Below are positions 1 to 8,618 of a stretch of 17,390 nucleotides of DNA, one piece after another; the first letter of the stretch is position 1; every line of letters starts with the position of its first letter. Source of the DNA: Hymenopellis radicata (Eukaryota; Basidiomycota; Agaricomycetes; Agaricales; Physalacriaceae). Below the pieces are notes generated by a model. That model saw only the letters and a program-made list of their open reading frames with translations. It did not search any database and was not told where the DNA came from. The stretch lies in the NCBI GenBank assembly GCA_015501595.1, contig JADNRX010000953.1:1-17390 (forward strand), given 5' to 3'. A program made the translations under genes and the position numbers.

Positions 1-35
1 TAGATGATGTTGGTGGGAGGAATGGATATCGATTG

Positions 36-60
36 ATGCGACAGGCCGTCTTTATAGAAT
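36..60 (-). promoter_or_regulatory. Possible core promoter of a gene off the left edge
   Basis: Read on the minus strand, a TATAAA box (56 to 51) is followed by a C/A-rich stretch with CATCAA and CCACCAACATCATC near the window edge, which resembles a fungal core promoter and transcription start region. The gene it would serve lies outside the window. A TATA match alone is weak evidence. Confidence 0.25.
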
Positions 61-1420
61 CAGGGAAACAACAGCTCCGGGGAAATTGGAACAAATGGAA
101 ACGGCATGCAAGGCACGCGGTGACCTGGTTCCAAAAGTAGCACAACAGCAGCTTACAGCAGCTTAACAGCACCGCGCCAGTGCGTTGAAAAAGGACAATG
201 GGGCAAGGGAACGTATACACCGCCTTCAGACACGACTCAATGATCAAAAACACGTCGCCTTATTACCCGCAGCCCCGAGACACACCGGGTTCAGCGGGAA
301 GCCGAGTACATAGGATGTTGAGGTGTAAAAGCCGCCATATAGAGCTCGTATGGCGACTGGAGGACGAGCCCGGAGGTCCTGGTCATGGTGGTGACTGCCA
401 GATTGATGGACTGCCTCCGGATCATCCACTGCAGTCACAGCTCCTTCAGTATGGTAAGCCAACCAACATGGATCCGAGGGAAGCAGGGACACAGGCTTAT
501 TGCTGCGTCAATAATATAAGGAGTAGCTCTCCTCGAAAGCACTCTGACGTGGAGGAAGGACCTGAGGATTTAACACCTCGAAAATTGGCTGGCCTTTCCG
601 ATCAGGCGATCCTCTCTCACACGCCACCATGTGCCTGCGCGCTTCAGTCATTCACTGCTCTGAGCAGACAAGGTGAAGCTATCTACATTCTCGATTACTT
701 CCGTGAAAAAAACGCGATTTTCTTGTCGAGCATATACGCCAAGACCTAACCATGCCGGCATAAACCTCGTCCGAATGCTGGAATCTATATGGCATCAGGA
801 TCCAAGTACAAAATACCTACTGCGCTCACCCAGACAGGCTGTGCACAATGTCAAAAATTCGACACTCCACTTGCTGCGGTGGAACGGCAACCCCGCTGAT
901 ACCATTGCATGCCCGATGCTACTTTCTTTTTCTTGGACTTGAACTCAACTATAGTTCATAAGCCCTTGGTCCTGAATGGGGAGTTTCGGTGGGCGGCGCT
1001 ACCGTGCAATGCTTGGTGAGCTGTCAGATCGAGCGCCGGAGAAAAGAAATATAATCCTTGCTTTCCAGAACCTTTGGAAGAAAGTCACGACCATATTCAT
1101 TTCCTACACCACCGTGACCAAGCAAACAATTACGACTTCAGTCGATGCTTCATTGGTCTACAAACCCCACGTTCTCTGCTGTATTACTTGGACAACCCAT
1201 GCCGTTTCACTCCAAGTCAAATATCGCGGCAACTGCTCTAATAGACCATCTTTTCACAGCATTTCGCATACGGCTACTACCGTGACTAGCGCTCATCCCC
1301 CAACTTCTATCGCACAGAGAACTTCGCCATATGCTCTTCACCGTACATTAGATGTCCGATGCTTTCATTCTGACCTTTTGAACAGAGCCCATGTGGCTTG
1401 GCGCTTTTCGCTCATGATCT
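61..1420. other. Gene-poor stretch, no recognisable gene
   Basis: Several open frames of 80-180 codons cross this stretch on both strands. None shows a recognisable domain, a coherent set of splice sites or protein-like composition. I see no transposon ends or simple repeats. It may contain UTR and promoter sequence of a leftward gene, or long-decayed coding sequence. Confidence 0.4.
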
Positions 1421-1423
1421 CGA

Positions 1424-1891
1424 TACTTATTACTATACGCTCAGGATGGGGCATACTCTAGCATCAGCGACCCAATTCGCTTGGGTGATAGAAAGGTTTA
1501 CACTGGCTTACTCGAATCAGTCTCTGACCAGGTGTCGGTTCCTATGGCTAGGGGAACTCATCTCTACACTGAAACGCGCTAAATCGCATCCCGCGTCGAC
1601 AGCCCCTCCGTGGCTGCATAGTGCAACGAGGACCGTATACGACGGGATACGTTTCGTGATATCTATGATGTTGGCACTCGGTGCTACGAAGCTGTTTCGT
1701 CGCGGTTTCACGCCCAACAGCTCAGCCCGTGCAGGCTGCTCGACGATTCAAAGGTTTCTTCCTCAGATGAGGTGCTCCGATTTACAAGGACCGCGAATAG
1801 TTCGGTTGAAGTATGCCCAGAATCGAGGCCGTGTCTCACTGCGCTTTGCACACCTACGAACGGATCCTTCTCGCGTCTACTGCGCATTTGA
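1424..1891 (+). pseudogene. Possible decayed coding region of unknown family
   Basis: The frame starting at 1424 reads as plausible protein on both sides of two in-frame stops, TAA at 1580 and TAG at 1619, and ends at TGA 1889. Typical stretches are GDRKVYTGLLESVSDQ before the stops and RDTFRDIYDVGTRCYEAVSS after them. I do not recognise a family. Another frame (1398-1937) is open over the same interval without stops, so the coding frame is uncertain and the whole call may be chance. The interval ends just before the splice-like donor of the F-box remnant at 1908. Confidence 0.2.
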
Positions 1892-1907
1892 CTTACACTC
1901 GCCTGAG

Positions 1908-2165
1908 GTAAGTACATCTCCTAAGTTCAGAGGATAGAACTTATTTACTTTACTTCATATAGGCTGCCGTTCGTCGGGCGTGAACTCCACTCTTCCTCAG
2001 CCTAACGCAACCCTGGCGCGCGTAGTAGAAGACCTGCATCGTCAAAATAACCTTTCGCTTGACGTCGAGCTCCCGCTTTTCGCTCGGTCTTGGGCAACAC
2101 ACACGTTGCTCTTCAAGATCTCGACTTGAACAGAGCGCAGGCGGTAGAAGCCCTTGTCAGTCCTA
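1908..2165 (+). pseudogene. F-box protein gene remnant (5' end only, frameshifted)
   Basis: The segment 2001-2095 reads ATLARVVEDLHRQNNLSLDVEL, close to residues 25-46 of the intact F-box protein at 12156. Between about 2085 and 2096 the frame shifts, and the next frame reads NTHVALQDLDLNRAQAVEAL, matching residues 55-78 of that protein (the APEILQDLDEKI region). The start codon is lost. No F-box motif or leucine-rich part follows, and after about 2165 similarity ends. An intron-like element with GTAAGT donor at 1908 and ATAG acceptor at 1962 lies just upstream, in the same relative place as the 5'-UTR intron of the intact gene. This is a truncated paralogue left by family expansion. Confidence 0.65.
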
Positions 2166-2501
2166 GACCGATGAGCGTACTTCTGTTGTTTTCAACTACA
2201 TAATCCACGAGGTGAAATACGCATTCTCGGAACACTCGATGTTTGTATCTGCTTTCGAAGTTAATCTGTCAGACGAATGACCTTGTGTGGATCTTGGCCG
2301 TAAGCAAGATGATGTCTTCAGCCTTGAATGAGCTGCACGCCTTTTCTTTCCCTTTCGTGTACGAAGTGTCTTACAAATACCGATTGAAGGGGAAAATATT
2401 CTTATCAACTCCTCCGGTGGACGAAGCGCTCACACAGTCATGGGCATGACGTGGTCGTGGATACTTAACGTTCATCGACCAGCATGGAGATGTGTATCTG
2501 A
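2166..2501. other. Spacer between F-box remnant and dehydrogenase; no gene seen
   Basis: I see no protein-like reading supported by splice sites or family similarity here. It should include the promoter and 5' leader of the dehydrogenase starting at 2502, but no convincing TATA box was found. Confidence 0.35.
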
Positions 2502-4002
2502 ATGGCGCTTCCTCTTACCACGAAGAAATACTTTTTCCCACAGGTCTGTGCTTGCACTTCATCAGCACACTGGACTGACGATGTCAATTCAGCTAGGGTC
2601 AATCAGGAATCTGCAAGTGAAAGAATCACCTATCAGTCCGTTGAAGCCCCACGAGGTACTAGTCAAAATACATGCCGTTTCTCTGCAGGTCCATTTCCAC
2701 CACCTCCCTATTTCCCGCTCCTCGAAGCTCATATCCTTATTCAGTACAAAGATCTTGTCATCGCAAATGCAGCTTATCCCGGAAAGTTCGTCGCTGTTTC
2801 AGAATTCTTTGGTTGTGTACCAATCACTCTCCAGGATTCCAGTCAACTTCGTCCCAGGTTCGGACATGGGCGGCGAAATCCTTGCTGTTGGCGACAACGT
2901 CACCAAGTGGAAAGTCGGGGATCGTGTCTGCACAACTTTTGCTTTGGATCACGTCCATAGGAACATAGCTGCTGATATCCGTCAGAAGGCGCTCGGCGGT
3001 GCCTTGACTCAGTATCGCGCATATTCTGCTGATGTACGCTCCGCCATTCTGAGACGCATTGTTTGTTGACTCGGATTGATTCTAGTCGTTGGTGGCTATA
3101 CCAGAGCATCTATCGTACGAGGAAGCGGCTACATTACCGTGCGTCTAGTCTCGCTCCTCGTTCAATTCTTCTGTTCACGGTGGTTTCTCAGAACTGCGGC
3201 GCTTACGGCCTACAACGCCCTTATGGGACCCGTCCAGGTGAAAGCGGGCGATACGGTTCTCGTCCTCGGAGCAGGTGGCGTCTCAATGTCCGTGAGGCTC
3301 TCTTGTGTCGCGTAGACCCCGACTCATGACTGGGCATAGATTTGGATTGCAGTTCGCCGTCGCGTCGGGAGCTACCGTCATCGTAACCTCCTCGTCAGAT
3401 GCAAAGCTTGAGATTGCTAAGAAGCTTGGCGCGACGCATCTCATCAACTATAATAAGATGCCGGCGTGGGATGAGGAGGTATTGAAACTTACCGGTGGAC
3501 GTGGTGTGAATCACGTTTTGGAGGCAAGTGCCTTTATCATCCTATTCCGCTTCTAGTTACTATCCATATCCATGCAGGTTGGAGGTACGGGTACATTGGA
3601 GAAGTCGCTGAACTCGCTTGATTTCAATGGCTGGATACACCTTATCGGCATCGTTGCCAAGGTCTGTTTCCTATAACTCGCCATATCTCGCTCGGCCACT
3701 AATTTGTGTTCAGAGTGGAACCCCGCTGGAAAACCTCGTCGGACGCGCAGCCGCCAAATCCTCGAATTTGCGAGGTATACTTTGTGGCTCAGTCGCGCAG
3801 TGAGTTTTCGGTACATGTATGGCGTATGCAGCTGAATAGCTGTAGGTTCCGAGACATGATGAAGTTGATGGAAGCGAACCCGGAGAAGACGCGTCCAGTC
3901 ATTGATAAGGTCTTCCCGTTCGACCAGGCGGTCGAGGCGCACGCCCATTTTGAATCGCAGGCGCACGTTGGAAAGGTTGTGATTAAGGTGGCGGCTGATT
4001 AA
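2502..4002 (+). CDS. Zinc-independent MDR alcohol dehydrogenase / quinone oxidoreductase-like protein
   Basis: Ten exons join cleanly into 345 residues: 2502-2543, 2593-2688, 2745-2785, 2835-3033, 3086-3138, 3192-3287, 3340-3523, 3578-3661, 3714-3799 and 3846-4002. Total length is 1038 nt including the TAA. The start at 2502 restores a family-like N-terminus (MALPLTTKKYFFPQ joined to LGSIRNLQVKESP). The GroES-like domain includes HEVLVKIHAVSLQYKDL and VPGSDMGGEI. The Rossmann domain has GAGGVSIFG at residues 170-178, followed by ASGATVIVTSSSDAKLEIAK. The Cys/His set for catalytic and structural zinc is absent, which fits the zinc-free quinone-oxidoreductase branch of MDR enzymes using NAD(P)H. 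Substrate is unknown; aldehydes, alcohols or quinones are possible. Intron 7 (3524-3577) has a GC donor. The gene has no disruption and is likely functional. It lies about 1 kb upstream of the copper radical oxidase on the same strand. Confidence 0.9.
3524..3577 (+). other. GC-AG intron within the dehydrogenase gene
   Basis: The exon boundary reads GAG then GCAAGT at 3524, and the acceptor is TGCAG at 3573-3577. Splicing here joins HVLE to VGGTGTLEKS, the expected MDR sequence, and keeps the frame. AG|GCAAGT is the usual consensus for the minor GC-AG class. No GT donor nearby gives an in-frame product. Confidence 0.75.
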
Positions 4003-4995
4003 ATACTGAGAGGACCACGTATACGGAGTACAAGATGATGATATCGGCAGTCGTTACTTACTGTCGCGGTGAGACTACAGCCAACGATGCATCCCACCTC
4101 TTCAAGTCGTCCTCGTTGGTCAAGTCCAGTGGGATGTCACCGTGGGAACTTGACGATGAGTCAGCGGCATTCTAAAATTCCGACTTGTCTGTTATGTTCT
4201 TTCCGACCATCACCATCTGTCAATAAATTGCTTTCCCTCTCCCATGACCATTCTCACCGTTGTCGCGTCGATCCACCCACAGACCAAGTCAAGACTTCTG
4301 CGCCTTACCAAGCAGACACCTGTCACGTCCGTGGAAGATGAACCTTAGCATGAGCTGGTTTCGCCGCCGAGCTTCGTTTTGGAGTTTCGGTGGATCAACG
4401 ACGCCCTGGTGTTCGCAGTTTGTGTAGAGTTGAGTGGTGCCTTTTTCCTTCGTGGCTCCGCTGTTAGTTTTAGAACGTACATCCTTTGCCTACCAAATAA
4501 ATGGCTTCTCTTCGAAAACACCAGCTTGCGAACGAGGGGAAGGAAATAGGATATATTGCCAGGAAAAGCGCAGTATCGCAGCTGGTCAGTAGCCTCGGGG
4601 GATACGCGATGTGTAAGAATGTGCGCACACCGCTCAAGGCGCGTATATGATACCCGGAGGCAATGAATGCGCGAGAAAGTCTTGGAAGTCTATTTTGTCT
4701 AACAGTGGCCGGGAGTTGACTCTTTAGGAGCAAACGTTCTTGGGATATTACTCCAACTTCGGCAAGAGCTTATTAATTGTGAGAGTTTCGCGTTTTATAA
4801 CTGTTGTTTCCTCTCACACATCTACCTGCGCAGTGCAATCCTCTCCCGCTCTTAGGTATACTCTTGTTCGCACTCTCGACAATTTTAGACACCCGCCGGT
4901 GAGCGGTTATTGCGCTTCTCTGTTTTGTATGTTTCTAACCGGTCGCCAGTCCAGAACGTCTGCCTTCCTTTAAAAGCTGACTCGCAAAGCTAAAG
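4003..4995. other. Intergenic region: dehydrogenase 3' end and oxidase promoter
   Basis: This 993-base gap holds the 3' UTR of the dehydrogenase and the upstream region of the copper radical oxidase. A TATA-like TTTTATAA lies at 4793-4800, about 200 bases before the oxidase ATG, and CT-rich stretches follow around 4805-4870. The ATG at 4996 is preceded by AAAG. Open frames of fewer than 90 codons here show no family signal. A possible minus-strand exon at 4062-4171 is listed separately. Confidence 0.4.
4062..4171 (-). other. Possible isolated minus-strand exon of unknown gene
   Basis: Between an acceptor TTTTAG and a strong donor GTAAGT (4061 downwards) one frame is open and reads as protein, including GDIPLDLTNEDDLKRWDASL. 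The length is 110 nt. Continuing downstream would run into the 3' end of the dehydrogenase, so a whole gene does not fit. It may be a decayed fragment or a chance reading. No family is recognised. Confidence 0.2.
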
Positions 4996-7900
4996 ATGCC
5001 TCAAGCCGCAACAATGTTTGCACTTCTGTTAGCTCTTTGCACGGCAGCTTGCCGTGTGTCCGCTGCATCCGAGTCCCCAGGTTGGCAATTCGTCCAAAAT
5101 GGTACTTCCGGCGTGCTCGCACTCGAAGCTATAGTCGTCTCTCCTACGCTGGCGCTCATGCTAGCGCGCCCCGGGGACGACCCTCTGCAGATCAACGGAC
5201 ACTCCGCGTGGGGTGCTCTGTGGAACTTTGAGACCAACACGGTGACGGCGCTCGATCTCAAGACGGATACGTTCTGTGCTTCTGGAGCATTGCTCAGTAA
5301 TGGTACTATGGTAGGCAACTTGCGCTCACATTGAACCCCGGACTAAACGACGCGTATCTACAGGTCAGTCTCGGCGGTAACCCTGTTGAAAACCCAACTC
5401 TGGTACCCGACGCAGGCGGTCTGATGGGACTTCGGATTTTCGAGCCTTGCGCGGATCCTGCTGGTACCGGCTGCACGATATTCGAGGATCCCGTGAATCT
5501 CCACCTGGCCGAGAAACGATGGTACCCGTCGAGTGCCAGGATATTCGATGGATCTTTGGTGGGTACATGACTCGGCTGCATTCGAGTTTTCTAAATCATT
5601 ACAGATGATTGTGGGCGGCACGCACATCAACACGCTGTTCTACAATTTCGATCCTGCCAACACCTTTGAGTTCTTCCCTCCCAAAGACGGCGGTGTGCCT
5701 CGTCCATCGGACTTCCTTGCGCGAACTGTCCCTACTAATTTGTTCCCGAGGTCAGTATCGCTGACTGCTGTAGTCTTCGTGCACTTACCATCCACCTCAG
5801 GGTTTTCGCGCTCCCGGACGGCAAGGTCTTCATCGCCGCCAATAACCAAACGATTATCTATGACATCGAAACCAACACCGAGACACCGCTTCCTGATATC
5901 CCGAATGGCGTCCGAGTCACCAACCCCATGGACGGGACGGCCGCTCTTCTTCCTCTGTCACCACCAGACTACATCCCCGAGATCTTGGTGTGCGGCGGCT
6001 CTGCCACAGACGACCGTATCCCATCGTTGAACCTCTCGACCCAAACCCCGGCCTCTGACCAATGCAGTCGCATGACACTCACGCCTGAAGGCATCGCGCG
6101 CGGTTGGGAGGTTGAGCATATGCTCGAGACACGGATAATGCCCGAGATGATCCTGCTTCCGAATGGACAAGTGCTCATCACCAATGGCGCGGAGACGGGA
6201 TATGCTGCAATTGGGAGTGTCGGTGATTTGGTTGGCCAGTCGAACGCTGATCATGCAGTGTAAGTGGGTTTGTGATGCGAGTGATGGGGTCTGAATGTGT
6301 TGTAGGCTTACGCCGTCGTTGTATACCCCGGAGGCGATGGTGGGCGAGCGGATTAGTAATGCTGATATGCCCACGACGGATATTCCGAGGATGTACCATT
6401 CGTCTGCTTCGCTTACACCTATGGGGTAAGTGCATTATACTTTGGCTCACACAGACACTCAACGCGGTCTATAGCAATATATTACTCGCAGGCTCAAACC
6501 CGAACAACCTTACCATGGATAATGGAGCCAAGTTCCCTGCGTAAGTGCTCGTCCATTCCTTGTTCCCAGATGATACTAATTTGCTTTGTAGGGAATTCCG
6601 TGTCGAGTATCTGAACCCGCCGTTCATGAGCGTCGATCGGCCAGTCTTGCACGATGTTCCTGCACAGATTGGATTCAACGAAAACTTTACAATTGGCATC
6701 GACATACCGGATAGCTTGAACGCGTCAACTGTTCAAGGTGAGATATATTCACATGATACCTTTTATGTCTGCTAACTGCGAGACAGTTGCCCTCATGGAT
6801 TTGGGCTTCTCCTCTCATGCCTTCCATTCAAGCTCTCGTCTAGTCTTCATGTCAGCCTCCCTTGAAAGTCAAGAGGCAAATGCGAAGAGAGCCGAGGATG
6901 AACGCGGCCGGGACCGTGAAGGAGAGAACGAAGGGGAAAGGGGTCGTGACCGCGAGGGTGAAAGAGGCCATGGAAAGCGAGCCGAAGATGAACGCGGCCG
7001 GGACCGTGGAGGTGATGATGACCGCGGCAGAGGCCGAGACCGAGAGGGTGAACGCCACGGAAAGAGAGCTGAGGATGACCGTGGCCCTGGCCGCGATGGA
7101 CAGGATGACCGAGGCAGAGGCCGCGACCGCGAAGGTGAACGTGGTCCTGTCAAGAGATCCGAGGATGATCGCGGACGCGGACGTGAAGGTGAAGGCGAAC
7201 GGGGCGGAGACCGAGGCAGGGGACGAGGCGGAGGTGGTGGACCAGGACCAGGAAGGAGAGCAGAAGACGACCGCGGCGACGATCGTGATGGCGATCGAGG
7301 CAGAGGTCGTGACCGCGAAGGCGAACACAAGAGATCCGAGGACGATCGTGGACGCGGACGTGAGGGTGAGGGTGAACGAGGTGGTGATGACCGTGGCAGA
7401 GGACGCAACGGAAAGAGAGCTGAGGATGACCGTGGCCGTGGCCGCGATGGACAGGATGATGACCGAGGCAGAGGCCGCGACCGCGAAGGCGAACACAAGA
7501 GATCCGAGGACGATCGTGGACGCGGACGTGAAGGTGAAGGTGAACGAGGTGGTGATGACCGTGGCAGAGGACGCAACGGAAAGAGAGCTGAGGATGACCG
7601 CGGCCGTGGCCGCGATGGACAGGATGACCGAGGCAGAGGTCGCGACCGCGAAGGCGAACACAAGAGATCCGAGGACGATCGTGGACGCGGACGTGAAGGC
7701 GAAGGTGAACGAGGTGGGGATCGAGACGGTGACCGCGGACGTGGACGAGGTGGTGGACGAGGACCGGGAAAGAGAGCAGAAGACGACCGCGGCGACGATC
7801 GTGATGGCGATCGAGGCAGAGGTCGTGACCGCGAAGGCGAACACAAGAGATCCGAGGACGATCGTGGACGCGGACGTGAGGGTGAGGGTGAACGAGGTGG

Positions 7901-8275
7901 TGATGACCGAGGCCGTGGCCGAGGCGGTGGACGAGGACCAGGCAGGAGGGCAGAAGACGACCGTGGCGGGCGCGGACGTGAAGGTGAAGGTGAACGAGGT
8001 GGGGATCGAGACGGTGACCGTGGACGTGGCCGAGGTGGTGGACGAGGACCGGGAAAGAGAGCTATGGACACACTTACAATCCTCACCCCTCCAAACAACA
8101 GGGTGTACCCGCCTGGACCTGGTATGTCCCTTCCAACTTACTCCTCTTCTTGCGATCTCATGTTCTTACAGCGTTCATCTTCGTCACTGTGGACGGTGTC
8201 ACCAGCGAGGGAGTCCGCGTGATGGTGGGCTCTGGACTCTCTCCTCCCGTCCCGGACCAAGGAATTATGTTGTAA
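4996..8275 (+). CDS. Secreted copper radical oxidase (glyoxal oxidase-like, AA5_1) with a 390-residue repeat insertion
   Basis: Nine exons (4996-5310, 5364-5558, 5605-5750, 5801-6259, 6306-6425, 6475-6540, 6592-6737, 6787-8121, 8172-8275) join into 2886 nt, 961 aa. Residues 1-23 are a signal peptide with a likely cut after VSA. The family oxidises aldehydes or primary alcohols, reducing O2 to H2O2 outside the cell, where H2O2 can feed peroxidases. The active site is complete by motif: Cys94 (DTFCASG) and Tyr159 (RWYPSS) would form the thioether-linked radical cofactor, with Tyr402-His403 (RMYHSSA) and His493 (FSSHAF) as copper ligands. Several N-glycosylation sites are present (first N35, N102). 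There are no WSC domains. The C-terminal DUF1929 domain starts normally and is interrupted by residues 518-907, then resumes at [20 protein letters not shown] and ends [18 protein letters not shown], as in relatives. Without the insertion the protein would be 571 aa, near family length. Substrate cannot be told from sequence. Confidence 0.93.
6891..8060 (+). repeat. 13-unit minisatellite encoding R/G/D/E repeats bounded by KR/RR
   Basis: The array is 1170 bp, in frame, wholly inside exon 8 of the oxidase (residues 518-907). Unit lengths in order are 30, 29, 30, 34, 25, 28, 28, 28, 27, 36, 25, 33 and 37 residues. Each begins AEDE, AEDD or SEDD and ends in KR (11 units) or RR (units 4 and 12). 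From unit 3 on, A-type and S-type units alternate strictly, giving a higher-order period of about 55-61 codons. The string GAACACAAGAGATCC recurs at 7323, 7491, 7656 and 7839, spaced 168, 165 and 183 bp. Core words are [15 protein letters not shown] in A-type and [16 protein letters not shown] in S-type units. Lysine is found only in the KR boundaries. Expansion by unequal exchange or replication slippage is likely. Confidence 0.95.
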
Positions 8276-8340
8276 ACTTTTTCGTCTCTGTATGAACCTT
8301 ATTTTGAAATGTTAAGCACTGCTTTTGTATATTCTACCAG

Positions 8341-8500
8341 GGAAGTTCTTACCAACTGTCTGCCATTGAGGCACTTGCAAGGTCGAGTGACGTCGTCTTA
8401 AACCCTTGACAATGACGCCGATGAAAAGTATTCACCCATTGAAATCAAGGCTGGAGACTATACATATGTCCTGAGCAAGGGAAGGTTCAACAAGATATAG
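8341..8500 (+). pseudogene. 3' end of an unknown plus-strand gene, probably a remnant
   Basis: After an acceptor-like CTACCAG (ending 8340) the sequence reads GSSYQLSAIEALARSSDVVL. It then needs a one-base shift near 8407 to continue as DADEKYSPIEIKAGDYTYVL and end with KI and a TAG stop at 8498-8500. The last 16 codons and the stop are shared with the copy at 15571-15617, where ACA versus ACG is a silent difference in this frame. The family is not recognised. No 5' part is present, since the oxidase stop lies only 65 bases upstream. Confidence 0.3.
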
Positions 8501-8595
8501 TAAGTACTATGCTAATAAGGATCGTCACTCGTGCCTTCTGGCTCATCTCCAGAAAAGTATCCGGCCGGTCTTCTCTCATCTCAACGTACACCGTG
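8448..8595 (+). repeat. Duplicated segment B, copy 1
   Basis: This segment is highly similar to 15571-15747 in the same orientation. Shared blocks include TATGTCCTGAGCAAGGG and, after a copy-2-only stretch of about 22 bases, CTCATCTCCAGAAAAGTATC. On the plus strand it carries the end of the unknown gene, and on the minus strand the end of an F-box gene, so the repeated unit is the junction of two convergent genes. Confidence 0.75.
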
Positions 8596-8597
8596 GT
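8520..8597 (-). pseudogene. F-box gene 3'-end remnant
   Basis: On the minus strand this reads VYVEMREDRPDTFLEMSQKA, nearly identical to the C-terminal part of the F-box gene at 15495-17313 (VYIEMREDRPDTFLEMSRKV). Nothing upstream of this block resembles the rest of the F-box gene. A deletion of about 22 bases relative to the other copy removes the following residues. It lies inside segment B copy 1. Confidence 0.55.
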
Positions 8598-8618
8598 TGT
8601 CATCAATTGATCAATCAT

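Noticed and set aside
198..749. 183-codon open frame near the left edge
   Set aside because: Composition is not protein-like, no family is recognised, and no splice or promoter signals support it.
2581..2583. ATG at 2581 as the dehydrogenase start
   Set aside because: It lies inside the first intron (2544-2592). The start at 2502 gives a family-like N-terminus with a clean splice and keeps the frame.
4470..4733. Minus-strand open frame of 87 codons upstream of the oxidase
   Set aside because: No homology or start context supports it, and it lies in what should be the oxidase promoter.
6869..8098. Long minus-strand open frame of 409 codons rich in Ser, Arg and Pro, opposite the repeat array
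   Set aside because: It is open only because the GC-rich repeat has few stop-forming words. The plus frame continues the oxidase on both sides with conserved splice sites and domain ends, whereas the antisense frame has no domain and ends with the array.
6862..8295. Second plus-strand frame of 477 codons through the array
   Set aside because: It is an out-of-frame reading of the same repeats and does not connect with the oxidase sequence at either side.
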